Positions 1 through 8,310 are shown, numbered from the stretch's first letter. The stretch is 9,055 bases of DNA from an uncultured Methanomethylovorans sp. (GCA_937968035.1 CALBTS010000831.1:1-9055); one strand, 5' to 3'. The notes: generated by a model from the sequence alone, not told the origin. Numbers and translations: made by a program.

Positions 1-96
1 TAAGATTAATTAGGTTTTAAACCTTTTGCACCAATATTCTCTCTGCATTCAATTTCAGGATAAAAGATATATATTAGATATAATATATTATGTCGG

Positions 97-129
97 CTTA
101 TTAGATGCCACATAGAGTGTGCTAATAAG
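97..129. repeat. 8-bp perfect inverted repeat in the region upstream of mmp10
   Basis: CTTATTAG at 97-104 is exactly complementary to CTAATAAG at 122-129, with 17 nt between them. Inside the loop CACA and TGTG can add four more pairs beyond a 4-nt bulge. A TATA-like stretch (about 64-90) lies before it and a T-rich tract (about 150-160) after it on the + strand. It could be an operator, the terminator of a gene off the left edge, or a small RNA. No coding sequence is convincing in 1-261; the short ORF read on the minus strand there is low-complexity AT-rich sequence. Confidence 0.4.
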
Positions 130-203
130 AATAATTTGTGCATGATTAAACTTTTATTTTTCATACAAAATAATATTGATAAAATAGTAGATATGTATTT
201 AGC

Positions 204-213
204 TTTATAAAAA
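204..213 (+). promoter_or_regulatory. Probable TATA box of mmp10
   Basis: An A/T box reading TTTATAAAAA lies about 75 nt upstream of the preferred mmp10 start. Archaeal TATA boxes are centred about 26 nt before the transcription start, which would put the start near 234 and leave a leader of about 45-50 nt. The surrounding region is very AT-rich, so other boxes are possible. Confidence 0.45.
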
Positions 214-282
214 TGCTTTTTGAATATAGGCAGCCTGGCATTACAAAGATTTAAGTAATACATGTGGTATCACACGATACGA

Positions 283-1515
283 ATGGAAATTGTAGCCGAT
301 GTTGGTGGCAGTCCGGGCATAGACTGCAATGGGTTCTGCACATATTGTTACTTTAAAAAGGTAAAAGAGATTCCACCCTTCGGGTGCAAATATTGTTTCC
401 CTTTTCAAAAAGGATGTCATTACTGTAGCAGGGGTGTGAGAGAAGCATATACTGGTTTTAAGCCCATGCAGCTTGTCCTCCACAGCCTTTCAGACAGTAT
501 CAGGTTCAGGTCAAATGAGATCGAAAAGATCACCATTAGCGGCGGAGGCGATATCAGTTGCTATCCGCAATTAAGAGAACTTGTATCCGTTCTTTCCCAG
601 CTTGGAAAACCCATCCATTTAGGATACACCAGCGGCAAAGGCTTCAATTCCCCGGATGATGCAGAGTTCTTTATAGAGCATGGAGTTACAGAGGTATCAT
701 TCACTGTATTTTCCACTGATCCACAACTGCGGGCTGATCACATGCGTGATCCCAATCCCCAGGCATCTCTGCAGGTGCTGAAAGATTTCAGCAAGCATTG
801 TGATGTTTATGCTGCAATTGTGCTCATACCCGGCGTAAATGACGGCGAAGAGTTATGGAAAACACTTGCAGACCTTCAGGACATGGGAACAAAAGGTGCA
901 ATACTCATGCGTTTTGCAAACCGCAGGGAAGAGGGCCTGATCCTGGGAAATGGTCCGATCCTCCAAGATGTGACGACACATACAATACATGAATTCCTAA
1001 GCATAGTAAGGGAAGCTGCTTCGCGCTACAAGATAAGGATCACAGGCACCCCCCTTGAAGACCCGCTCATAGGCTGTCCCTTTGCACTACGCAATGATGA
1101 ACAAGCTCTGGGCCAGCTCCCTATAATAAGAAAGCAGGCAACACTGATCACCAGTAAAGCAGCTGCTTCAAGACTTACAGATATCTTTGCTAAATTAGGA
1201 GGCACTGTGAACGTAGTGCCTGTGGACAAGGACATCGGCTGCCTGATCACAATAGAAGACCTGAAAAACCTCGAACTTACCGATGTCAAAGAAACGGTTT
1301 TGATCCCAGGGCGCGCATTCGTCCATGATCCAGAAGCAAAAGCAGCCTTATCCAGGGACGGCGTGGACAGGTTCGTTCGCCGCGGCCCTGAGATGCTCAG
1401 CTATGATGGGGAAATGTCCATAGGTATGACCCGGGAAGCAGTGATCGCCTTTGAGGTAGAACAGTTCACCGAGCTGATCAACCAGATCAATGCCTTTGGC
1501 CTGCCGATCAAATAA
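283..1515 (+). CDS. mmp10: Methanogenesis marker protein 10, radical SAM McrA-arginine C-methyltransferase
   Basis: This cobalamin-dependent radical SAM enzyme methylates the conserved active-site-proximal arginine of McrA, a post-translational step that supports methyl-coenzyme M reductase stability. The protein is 410 residues, the family's normal length. The radical SAM motif is C15-x3-C19-x2-C22, immediately followed by Y23, the tyrosine reported to ligate the cluster in the Methanosarcina enzyme. A second cysteine set, C35, C38, C45 and C48, matches the family's auxiliary cluster loop. SGGGD follows at about 86-90. I start at ATG 283 (MEIVADVGG) because family members begin with MEVIADIGG; an in-frame ATG at 262 would add seven residues (MWYHTIR) not seen in the family. 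Neither start has a strong Shine-Dalgarno. The gene stands alone, converging on polC with a 4-nt gap. The assignment is very secure; only the start is open. Confidence 0.95.
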   Translation: MEIVADVGGSPGIDCNGFCTYCYFKKVKEIPPFGCKYCFPFQKGCHYCSRGVREAYTGFKPMQLVLHSLSDSIRFRSNEIEKITISGGGDISCYPQLRELVSVLSQLGKPIHLGYTSGKGFNSPDDAEFFIEHGVTEVSFTVFSTDPQLRADHMRDPNPQASLQVLKDFSKHCDVYAAIVLIPGVNDGEELWKTLADLQDMGTKGAILMRFANRREEGLILGNGPILQDVTTHTIHEFLSIVREAASRYKIRITGTPLEDPLIGCPFALRNDEQALGQLPIIRKQATLITSKAAASRLTDIFAKLGGTVNVVPVDKDIGCLITIEDLKNLELTDVKETVLIPGRAFVHDPEAKAALSRDGVDRFVRRGPEMLSYDGEMSIGMTREAVIAFEVEQFTELINQINAFGLPIK

Positions 1516-1519
1516 TCCA

Positions 1520-4500
1520 TCACATGAACTCTGAAAGACCTGTCTGCTTTGATTTATCATTATCAAAAAGAGACCTGATATCAAGCCCTATGAGTTCAAT
1601 ACGCTGTTTTGTATAAGCCGAAACATTGTAATCGGCAGCTACCTTTCTCGACACTTCCAGATATTTCTTTACAGAGCCTTCATGCACTGTCAATATTACA
1701 CGACCTCCACATTTAGGGCATACACCTGTAAGCGGAGGTCTGCGGAACTTCCCATCACATTTGATACAACGTGTGCTCTGCCTGGAAAATGCCCTAAGGT
1801 TGCCGAACAGGTCCGGCAGGAAGTGTGAAACAAGAACCCTTTCAGCAACATCTGAAGCATCAACAGCCCTGATCTTATCTGCCAGAGCAAGCTGTGCATC
1901 CATTTTTTCCACCATGCTGCCAAGGGTCTTGTAAGCACTGACAGGGGGACCTCGCGCTATGTCAGAAGTATCATGTGTGAACATGAAATGGTCATACTGA
2001 AGAGGAGTACCCAGTCGGCTGCTCACGAGGTCCATTTTACTTTCAAGTTCCTTTGGGTTTGTATACTTTAGTGTAGCTTCGTAGAACTCAAGTGGATAAT
2101 ATGCACACACATCTATATTGTGAGCTTCCTTATCCACCTCACTTGGGTCCAGGCGGGTGGTAAGCACAAGTGGTGCATCCATTTTCCCCCCCCTTCTGTC
2201 CGGCAGGTATTCTCTTGAGAAATTGATAAGCCCGTCCATAAGCAGCATTACGCAATCTTCATCACCGTCACAGTTGCGCCGTTTGGCAGCATGGAAAAAA
2301 GGATGAGCATAACCCACCGCTGCTCTGGTGAAACCTACAAGCCTTCCCAGCACACCCGCCGATGTGTGAGGTGCAAGACCCATGACAAGCGTTCCCACAA
2401 GATCCTCGATGCCCTGAGCATTATAATAAGGCTCAAGATGGTAATACCGGGATAAAAGATCATCTATATATCGTGTAGTTTTTAAAAGATATGTAGCACA
2501 GTCGTATGAAACAACGATATCCTGAACTTTAAGGCATACCACCTGATCCCCGCTGGCGAGAGGCTTTCCATAAATGTCTTCGGAATAACCTATTTCCAGC
2601 AGTTTTTCCACTTGTATGCCCAGCTCATCGGCTCTTATATGTGTAAGAGGTATATCCGACATGTCATACCTTACGGTGCCGTCCTTGAACGTATACAGTT
2701 CATGCTTGGCACGCAAAATGCCTTTTTCAAGTGGTTCCGGAGTCATGTTGCGTGACATCATCCTTTTGACACCTTTGATGGCATCCAGGTTCGATTCACG
2801 TTCACCCAGCTTCTCAAAGGCCCGCTGATATATGTTCTTGAAATCAAGGCTCTGCATGCGGGCACATGTAGTGTTCACACCACACTTAGGACATGTTTCC
2901 TTGTTGACCGAAAGACCACACCTCGGACAGGATAGCTTAGGAATGGTGAATTCCCCACATTCACATCTGAACTCGTATGATTCCATTCCACATGCAGGAC
3001 ATATCCGTGAGCCGATCTCCACTTTTATAAGCCCGACTTTGCCATTTACAGATTCTTTGTAACTGGCAGCGTCTTCAAGTTTGCGGGTATTTCCACCCGT
3101 CTCACCTATAGGGAACAATGCATGTGGTGCAGGTGACATCATTCTTTTATCTGATTTTTCAGGTCTCCCCATGCGTGCTCCTATCCTTGAAGGGGCACGC
3201 GCCCGTACAAGCAGTCCACTTACCTTGTTGACTGCGTCAAGACCGGTTTCTGCATCAATATCTGTCCAATTTCTGTGAAGGTCCGTTCCTATGCCCAGAC
3301 ATCTGAGCAGTGGAAGAGGCTGCAATATCAATATAATGTCGTCAGATACTTTATGCAACACCAACATGTTTTCAAGCAGTATCTTGATACCGCTATCAGC
3401 ACTCAATTTCCGAGGCAACGATAATACCGAGAGCTTTTCGTCCAAAGACCCATGTTCTTCGATGAACTCTGCCAGTCTTATAAAATCATTTGTTGTTATA
3501 TCATGCCACAGATAAGTAAAATCCGGATGAAGAGGAACATTATGCTTCTCACATATCTCCAGGGCAAGTTCCTGGGAAGGATGCTTAAGTTCAGGCTTAG
3601 CTGACCCATCTTCACCGGTGGCAAGAGAGTAGTCCTGTATCCACCATTCAAAGCAATATGATGAAGGAACCAATACATGATTGTTCTCAAGGAAGTCACC
3701 ATAATTGATCAGGATCTCACCGATATCGATGATATATCCAACTTCCGGGTGCAGTCTATGAGCTTCCTCTGTATCATCGATCCTGACAACATCACCGCAC
3801 CTTAGCCTTACTGTAGGACCTTCTATGGAATCCACAGGAGCCATGCCTGCAGCTTTACCAGGCCTTTCCACTTTAAGCTGAGTGCCCGGAGCAATGAAAT
3901 CATCCAGGATCACCATGCTGGCCGGATTGATGCCAGCTGCGGCAAAAGAAGTATTACGTGACCTGCCATACCTTAGCCTGAACCCTCCGGGCCTTGAAGG
4001 ATGGGAGAATACCGGTCTTCCGGCTATAAGATCTCTCAGGTATTTGTCCTTGGGCTTTACACCCGCAGTTTGCTCCTCTTCACTTCCACTGCTCTTTGTA
4101 CCTGCTATGAGGGTTTCCAGCCAGTCCCATCCGTCCATCTGTAGCTTTTTTACATGTTTCAGGACCTTTGGGGCTTTCAGAGCAAGACCTTCGGCCAGTA
4201 CAAGAGCCATACCACCTCTTATACGGTTTGTCTCTATTCTCTCCAGGTTCCTGTGACCTTCCACTTCCTCTTCTTCAGTGGGTTCACCGTCTATGCAGAT
4301 GGGGCAGTTCTCTACTATCAGCTTTATCTCGGATTCGGAAGGCGTGTACTGCAGATTTGCCACCCTTCTGTAAAGCAATATCTCCTCCACATACCTCTCC
4401 ACTTCTTCCTTACGCGGTTTATATCGATCGATGCCTATTCCTCTGCGCACGTAATCTCCCACGAGCACAGAAAGGGCCTGTGCAGTGCCACCTGCACTTC

Positions 4501-4945
4501 GTATAGGACCGGCATACAGGATGCGGATATACTCCGTACCATCATCATTCTTTCCAAGGTCAACCCTGTCAATACCTTCAATGGGTGCTGCCACCACACC
4601 TTCTGTAAGCATTGCCATAGATACACGGATAGCAGCTTCTATGGCTTTTTTCCGGTCATCGAATTTTCCGACAGTACCCACAGCCACATCCCTGCCAAGG
4701 GCAAGGGCAGCTTCCTCACGGGACATGGTTGTTTCAAGTTCCCTGATATGTTGAGCTACGCCTTGTACACCGATAAGGTTCTCTACCCGGTCAGCCAGAT
4801 CTTTGGCAAGCGGTATCTCTACAAAGGGTTTTGGATCACGACCCCTTTTTCTGGCTTCGTTGGCTATGTCCATCTCTTGTTTCAGCCTTGCATCAAGCCA
4901 GCGGAAGTACTCCCACATAGAGTCGCTTGCAATTATCTCTCCCAT
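1520..4945 (-). CDS. polC: DNA polymerase D (PolII) large catalytic subunit DP2
   Basis: DP2 is the polymerising subunit of the euryarchaeal replicative polymerase PolD; it works with the DP1 exonuclease subunit, which is not in this window, and with PCNA. With the start at 4945 (MGEIIAS) the protein has 1141 residues, typical of intein-free DP2. This start is backed by TGAGGT 8 nt upstream and by the family N-terminus; the frame stays open to 5014, but those 23 extra residues are not family-like. The catalytic N-x-D-G-D motif is N891-C-D-G-D, giving the two metal-binding aspartates D893 and D895. Cysteine pairs at C649/C652, C661/C663, C673/C676 and C685/C688 form zinc-ribbon modules, and a further four-cysteine site is C1060/C1063/C1076/C1079. 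The last eight residues, QTGLSEFM, fit a PCNA-interacting PIP box. Both usual intein positions are uninterrupted. A TATA box lies at 5021-5029. Confidence 0.97.
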   Translation of the reverse strand: MGEIIASDSMWEYFRWLDARLKQEMDIANEARKRGRDPKPFVEIPLAKDLADRVENLIGVQGVAQHIRELETTMSREEAALALGRDVAVGTVGKFDDRKKAIEAAIRVSMAMLTEGVVAAPIEGIDRVDLGKNDDGTEYIRILYAGPIRSAGGTAQALSVLVGDYVRRGIGIDRYKPRKEEVERYVEEILLYRRVANLQYTPSESEIKLIVENCPICIDGEPTEEEEVEGHRNLERIETNRIRGGMALVLAEGLALKAPKVLKHVKKLQMDGWDWLETLIAGTKSSGSEEEQTAGVKPKDKYLRDLIAGRPVFSHPSRPGGFRLRYGRSRNTSFAAAGINPASMVILDDFIAPGTQLKVERPGKAAGMAPVDSIEGPTVRLRCGDVVRIDDTEEAHRLHPEVGYIIDIGEILINYGDFLENNHVLVPSSYCFEWWIQDYSLATGEDGSAKPELKHPSQELALEICEKHNVPLHPDFTYLWHDITTNDFIRLAEFIEEHGSLDEKLSVLSLPRKLSADSGIKILLENMLVLHKVSDDIILILQPLPLLRCLGIGTDLHRNWTDIDAETGLDAVNKVSGLLVRARAPSRIGARMGRPEKSDKRMMSPAPHALFPIGETGGNTRKLEDAASYKESVNGKVGLIKVEIGSRICPACGMESYEFRCECGEFTIPKLSCPRCGLSVNKETCPKCGVNTTCARMQSLDFKNIYQRAFEKLGERESNLDAIKGVKRMMSRNMTPEPLEKGILRAKHELYTFKDGTVRYDMSDIPLTHIRADELGIQVEKLLEIGYSEDIYGKPLASGDQVVCLKVQDIVVSYDCATYLLKTTRYIDDLLSRYYHLEPYYNAQGIEDLVGTLVMGLAPHTSAGVLGRLVGFTRAAVGYAHPFFHAAKRRNCDGDEDCVMLLMDGLINFSREYLPDRRGGKMDAPLVLTTRLDPSEVDKEAHNIDVCAYYPLEFYEATLKYTNPKELESKMDLVSSRLGTPLQYDHFMFTHDTSDIARGPPVSAYKTLGSMVEKMDAQLALADKIRAVDASDVAERVLVSHFLPDLFGNLRAFSRQSTRCIKCDGKFRRPPLTGVCPKCGGRVILTVHEGSVKKYLEVSRKVAADYNVSAYTKQRIELIGLDIRSLFDNDKSKQTGLSEFM

Positions 4946-4953
4946 TCTGGAAA

Positions 4954-4959
4954 ACCTCA
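4954..4959 (-). promoter_or_regulatory. Ribosome binding site deciding the polC start
   Basis: Read on the minus strand this is TGAGGT, complementary to the archaeal 16S 3' end (ACCUC), 8 nt before ATG 4945. It supports the internal start over the far upstream ATG at 5014. Confidence 0.65.
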
Positions 4960-5020
4960 AATTGTGCATGTAAAGAAAATAACGAGGATAGTTTACAGCA
5001 ATACTCTTAATCACACCACG

Positions 5021-5029
5021 ATATAAAAA
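5021..5029 (-). promoter_or_regulatory. Probable TATA box of polC
   Basis: On the minus strand the box reads TTTTTATAT, about 80 nt before ATG 4945. The predicted transcription start is near 4998, giving a leader of about 50 nt. If so, the longer reading frame from 5014 would not be fully transcribed, which also favours the start at 4945. Confidence 0.5.
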
Positions 5030-5101
5030 GCAATCTGTAGCTGAATATATTCTGTATATTTCTGAAAAGGTTCTAAATTGTTCTTTATAAGACGAACAAG
5101 G

Positions 5102-5108
5102 TTATATA
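5102..5108 (+). promoter_or_regulatory. Probable TATA box of the secreted-protein gene
   Basis: TTATATA sits about 70 nt before ATG 5173, which predicts transcription starting near 5131 and a leader of about 40 nt. The 227-bp spacer 4946-5172 is therefore a divergent promoter region shared with polC. GAGGT at 5163-5167, 5 nt before ATG 5173, is a good ribosome binding site. Confidence 0.45.
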
Positions 5109-5172
5109 GCATAAAAATAAAAATAAGATATAGGAAAAACTCCTATTCTAAGAACAAAAAAAGAGGTTTGGT

Positions 5173-5634
5173 ATGAAGAAGACCTTATGCATGTTAATTA
5201 TCCTGTTGTTCATCACAATGAATACTGCCAGTGCAGAACTTTTCAATGACCTGGATAGAGCTGTTACGGAGTACAATGCGTACTACGAAGAACTTCCAAG
5301 TTCCATACAAATACTCCTGGGCAACGAAGAGATCCTGGCAGGCATTCTGATGAACGATGGAAGTGAGCTGAATGTATGGCTGGTCACAGAAAACGGTAGA
5401 GTGGCCGAATTTGAAAAGGTCGGGGATGTAGAGGATTACGATCCTACTGTAATAATAGCCACTGATGAAGCTACGGTCCGAAGCCTTATAAATACAACAG
5501 ATCCACTTTCTGTTTATGAAGAAGCCCGTTCGAACGGAACCCTTACCATTGATCCTGTAGGCATTGTTAGCAGTGCCAAATTCTTAGTTGCGGATTTGGC
5601 ATTCAAACTTTTTAAGACGGCTGGTATTATCTGA
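5173..5634 (+). CDS. Small exported protein of unknown function
   Basis: I do not recognise this gene with certainty. It encodes 153 residues and starts after a well-placed GAGGT. The N-terminus is a clear signal peptide: KK at 2-3, a hydrophobic core at about 5-15 and a likely cleavage after A21 (ASA|EL). There is no lipobox cysteine, so the mature protein of about 132 residues is probably released or loosely surface-bound. The mature part is acidic and mixed alpha/beta, with a segment running from a DPTV strand through a DPLSVYEEA helix to a G-L-T-I-type strand, then a C-terminal amphipathic stretch ending in FKLFKTAGII. That order loosely recalls SCP2-type lipid-binding folds, but this is a weak impression, not an assignment. 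It has its own promoter and is convergent with the sua5 operon, 29 nt away. Confidence 0.8.
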   Translation: MKKTLCMLIILLFITMNTASAELFNDLDRAVTEYNAYYEELPSSIQILLGNEEILAGILMNDGSELNVWLVTENGRVAEFEKVGDVEDYDPTVIIATDEATVRSLINTTDPLSVYEEARSNGTLTIDPVGIVSSAKFLVADLAFKLFKTAGII

Positions 5635-5653
5635 AGATCTGATCTTACTTTTT
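5634..5653 (+). terminator. Possible terminator after the exported-protein gene
   Basis: A 13-bp palindrome, AAGATC-T-GATCTT (5634-5646), starts in the stop codon and is followed by a run of five T at 5649-5653. The usable RNA stem is only about 4 bp, so the T-run is probably the more relevant part. It lies in the 29-nt gap between convergent genes. Confidence 0.35.
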
Positions 5654-5663
5654 GCCCATACAG

Positions 5664-5897
5664 TCACTTCAAATTCTTCAGTGAACGACGGGCCATGAAG
5701 TTAGATGACATCGTATAGAGGAAAATGATGATCCCTGTCCAAAGTAACGGTGTCCCTACAGTGTCTTTTCCCAGATATGATAACGCCAGGCCAAGGGACA
5801 GGATAATGACATTTATCCTGGAAAGCTGCTTATTTGTTTTCAGTATCGCAATGTATCGCTGTTTTGCCTTTAATTGGTCCTTTTTATATCCCTTCAT
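5664..5897 (-). CDS. Small two-helix membrane protein, function unknown
   Basis: This encodes 77 residues with a strongly basic N-terminus (residues 1-28: K, R and Q rich). Two hydrophobic segments follow, at about 29-43 (INVIILSLGLALSYL) and 48-66 (GTPLLWTGIIIFLYTMSSN), joined by a short GKDTV turn, with a basic tail ending in RRSLKNLK. The charge pattern suggests both ends in the cytoplasm. It is the last gene of the RuBisCO-family/sua5 operon: it begins 8 nt after the sua5 stop, and its ribosome binding site AGGTG (5903-5907) overlaps that stop codon, so translation is probably coupled. I see no catalytic motif and no recognised family. Confidence 0.8.
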   Translation of the reverse strand: MKGYKKDQLKAKQRYIAILKTNKQLSRINVIILSLGLALSYLGKDTVGTPLLWTGIIIFLYTMSSNFMARRSLKNLK

Positions 5898-5902
5898 AAA
5901 TA

Positions 5903-5907
5903 CACCT
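5903..5907 (-). promoter_or_regulatory. Ribosome binding site overlapping the sua5 stop codon
   Basis: On the minus strand AGGTG shares bases with the TAG stop of sua5 and lies 5 nt before ATG 5897. Ribosomes ending on sua5 would stand on this site, which favours coupled translation of the small membrane protein. Confidence 0.65.
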
Positions 5908-6955
5908 ATACTTTGATTATCATTTCCGAGGCTTTCCTTAGCCTGTTCATCACAGCCGCACCTACGCCTTCTTGGGTGAAAGAACCGTCTGCAAGTATGA
6001 TGTTAACTCCCTTCTCATCCAAAGAACGCAAACCTATGAATAGATTTCTGGCTACTTCTTCAGGTTCATCTTTTCTTCCAAGATAGACCATATCATTCGT
6101 CAGGGAAAAAAGATCACTGCTCGTGGCAAGCAAGCCCACTCTTGCTCCCCTGCACGTGAAATCTGCATACATTTCACGGATCTTATTTAAAACAAGATCA
6201 TGCGGTCCTTCCAGAAGCAGCACGGTAGCACTGGGAGAATAATGAGTATATTTCATACCAGGTGACCTTACAACCCCCTCTGTTTCTGTCACATGGTCGC
6301 TGTAGCCGATCTCCACTTCTCCTATAACCTCTTCGATTTTTGTTGCGGATATATAGCCAGGTCTTAACACAGCTGGTTTTTCTCCGCTCATATCGATAAC
6401 TGTGGATTCCACTCCTATACACGTATTTCCTGCATCTATCACTGCATCGATCTTTCCTTCCAGGTCATGGAGCACATGGAACGCAGTGGTCGGACTTGGC
6501 CTGCCTGAAATGTTAGCACTGGGTGCAGCAAGGGGTTTACCGGATAAGCGTATCAGTTCCTGTGCTATTATATCAGCAGGCATCCTTACAGCAACCGTGT
6601 TCAGCCCGCCTGTGGTGATATCTGGAACAATACGAGTCCTTTTGAGGATAAGTGTCAGTGGTCCTGGCCAGAAGGTCTCGATAAGAGATAAAGCCTTGGG
6701 AGGGATCTCTGACACCAATTGCTCTAATTGCTCTGCAGATGCCACATGCACGATAAGCGGATTGTCCGCAGGGCGACCTTTTGCGTGGAATATCCTGTTA
6801 ACAGCTATTGGATCAAGCGCATTGGCTGCCAGTCCATATACGGTTTCCGTAGGGATGGCAACAGTGCCGCCTCTCTGAATAATTTCTGCACACTCCCTGA
6901 TAACTTCTGATAAGTTAGTTGGAGTTACTTTGAATACTTTTGTCCGTGTGCTCAT
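5906..6955 (-). CDS. sua5: L-threonylcarbamoyladenylate synthase, Sua5 type
   Basis: This enzyme makes threonylcarbamoyl-AMP from threonine, bicarbonate and ATP; the KEOPS complex then transfers the group to A37 of ANN-decoding tRNAs to form t6A. The protein has 349 residues, the length of the two-domain Sua5 form rather than the single-domain TsaC. The YrdC domain (about 10-210) shows PTETVYGL at 35-42, KGRPADNPLIVH at 59-70, the S-x-N signature SAN at 146-148, GVESTVID at 181-188 and RPG at 198-200. The typical Sua5 linker SPGMKYTHYSP follows at about 232-242, then the C-terminal Sua5 domain. It is the middle gene of a leftward operon, starting 11 nt after the RuBisCO-family stop. Its own ribosome binding site is weak (TGATGAG just before the ATG), so it probably depends on upstream translation. 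Confidence 0.95.
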   Translation of the reverse strand: MSTRTKVFKVTPTNLSEVIRECAEIIQRGGTVAIPTETVYGLAANALDPIAVNRIFHAKGRPADNPLIVHVASAEQLEQLVSEIPPKALSLIETFWPGPLTLILKRTRIVPDITTGGLNTVAVRMPADIIAQELIRLSGKPLAAPSANISGRPSPTTAFHVLHDLEGKIDAVIDAGNTCIGVESTVIDMSGEKPAVLRPGYISATKIEEVIGEVEIGYSDHVTETEGVVRSPGMKYTHYSPSATVLLLEGPHDLVLNKIREMYADFTCRGARVGLLATSSDLFSLTNDMVYLGRKDEPEEVARNLFIGLRSLDEKGVNIILADGSFTQEGVGAAVMNRLRKASEMIIKV

Positions 6956-6966
6956 TGCTCATCATA

Positions 6967-8247
6967 TTAAATGCCATTGTTCAAGGCAGTTTGTAGTTCT
7001 GCATGGCTCTTTCCGTATTCTTCCAGAGATATACCCGCAAGCTTTGCATCAATAGCCTGTCGGCAGGCTTTTGCGCCAGCAGAGGTGCCCATTGGATGTG
7101 AATGTATACCACTGCTGCAGTCTATAATAACATCTTTGCCGAAGATATTCATAAGTTCTGGTATCGATGAAACTCCGGATCCAGCTGAAGCAACAGGGAA
7201 CATGGCCTTTATCCCATCCCAGTTCTGAGGAAGGATATGCATTTTTTCATTTCCTTTTGATTTGTCCATTATGCAGCAATCATACAGTGCCATTAATTCT
7301 TTTGTATTTTCATGAAACCTGTTATCAATAGTACCGATGTGCAGCTGATCAAGTCCTACAAGACGCGCAAGCTTTGTCATAAGATACAGGCTGATACGGT
7401 GTTCTTCCTGCCGGGTAAAGGCAGTATGGCCCATAATATGAGCATGTATCACAAGTCCAAGTTCTTCAGTGACATCGCGCAGTGTTTGCAGAGAGCTCCA
7501 TCCAGTGGGGACAGTGTCGATCATTACATAATGGCCACCTATATTGCTTATAAAATTTGCTCTCCGTATTATCTCTTCGCATGTGGGAGCAGTGATATTG
7601 CACATATACATCCTTCGCTCACCTGTTTCCTCTTCTGCATCGTCCCGGGCCTTGAATGTGAGTTCAGCACGTTTTTCGAACCTGTTAAACTTCTGATCTG
7701 TCAGATTCTCATCGTCTTTTACCAGGTCACATCCTCCGACAAAAGAATTATATGCTACCTTTGCATGTGTTGCCGGATCAAGTCCCACCTTTGGATTTAC
7801 CGTAGAGCTCACTAAAGGACGGTCATAGACACCTGTAAGTTCCCTTATTCCTCCAATACCATACTTAGGTCCCCATAGTTCACTCAGCGGATCTGTCGGA
7901 AAAGTGATGTCATGAAGCTTGAGTATTCTTATCATTTTACGATCCATTATCCTGCCTGCAACAGTAATGATGATCTGGGAAACAGAGCAAAATTCGAATA
8001 GGTCCTGAGGATATGAAATTCTTACAATATGCTTTTTTTTATCAATGTAGAACACGTGAGGTTTTAACTTCTCTGCCATTTTTGGGCTTAAGAGAGAAAT
8101 ATCATTCCATGTACCAATGGAACACTCTCCAGCCACATGGCTGCACGCTTCCTCTAAACTAATCCCGGACGCTGGTTCCAGCTGATACTCACATACAAAA
8201 TCGGTTTCTTCCGGAATATATCCAATATCAATGTACTCTTTCAACAT
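6967..8247 (-). CDS. rbcL: Form III-derived RuBisCO-like protein with altered active site
   Basis: The 426-residue protein has the length and sequence of archaeal form III RuBisCO, which fixes CO2 on ribulose-1,5-bisphosphate in the AMP/nucleoside pathway. Conserved parts include AGE with E41, T46 and W47 (spinach E60, T65, W66), GGCDLVKDDENL with K177, D179 and E180 (spinach K201, D203, E204), H270 and H274 (H294, H298), and H303 (H327). Key positions have changed, all in register with spinach numbering minus 24: N151 for K175, R310 for loop-6 K334, R99 for N123 and I271 for R295. The phosphate loops read SAGSG at 354-358, and S378-S379 replace G403-G404. Carboxylase activity is therefore unlikely, although automatic annotation will call it form III RuBisCO. 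The start matches form III proteins (MLKEYIDIGY), with GGAAAG about 7 nt upstream. It heads an operon with sua5 and a small membrane protein. Confidence 0.9.
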   Translation of the reverse strand: MLKEYIDIGYIPEETDFVCEYQLEPASGISLEEACSHVAGECSIGTWNDISLLSPKMAEKLKPHVFYIDKKKHIVRISYPQDLFEFCSVSQIIITVAGRIMDRKMIRILKLHDITFPTDPLSELWGPKYGIGGIRELTGVYDRPLVSSTVNPKVGLDPATHAKVAYNSFVGGCDLVKDDENLTDQKFNRFEKRAELTFKARDDAEEETGERRMYMCNITAPTCEEIIRRANFISNIGGHYVMIDTVPTGWSSLQTLRDVTEELGLVIHAHIMGHTAFTRQEEHRISLYLMTKLARLVGLDQLHIGTIDNRFHENTKELMALYDCCIMDKSKGNEKMHILPQNWDGIKAMFPVASAGSGVSSIPELMNIFGKDVIIDCSSGIHSHPMGTSAGAKACRQAIDAKLAGISLEEYGKSHAELQTALNNGI

Positions 8248-8283
8248 GCATATCTTTCCGTATACTGAACAATAAGAACGATA

Positions 8284-8294
8284 GATAATAAAAA
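8284..8294 (-). promoter_or_regulatory. Possible TATA box of the RuBisCO-like/sua5 operon
   Basis: On the minus strand CTTTTTATTAT lies about 40 nt before ATG 8247; transcription would start near 8263 with a leader of about 15 nt. A second candidate, TATTTAAATA (about 8378-8387), is palindromic and could serve either strand, with a leader of about 110 nt. I cannot choose between them with confidence. Confidence 0.35.
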
Positions 8295-8310
8295 GTACCG
8301 CTGAGATCAG

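Noticed and set aside
6..263. An 85-codon minus-strand frame at the left edge
   Set aside because: Its composition is that of AT-rich spacer (I, L, K, Y, N), it has no ribosome binding site, and it overlaps the likely mmp10 promoter.
1520..4945. Intein in polC
   Set aside because: The reading frame is uninterrupted through the N-C-D-G-D site and the protein length is that of intein-free DP2.
4154..5026. A 290-codon open frame on the + strand
   Set aside because: It is antisense to the N-terminal part of polC, has low-complexity, His/Tyr/Ser-rich composition and no ribosome binding site; the opposite frame is an unmistakable DP2.
7312..7815. A 167-codon open frame on the + strand
   Set aside because: It is a shadow of the RuBisCO-like gene on the other strand and has no family features.
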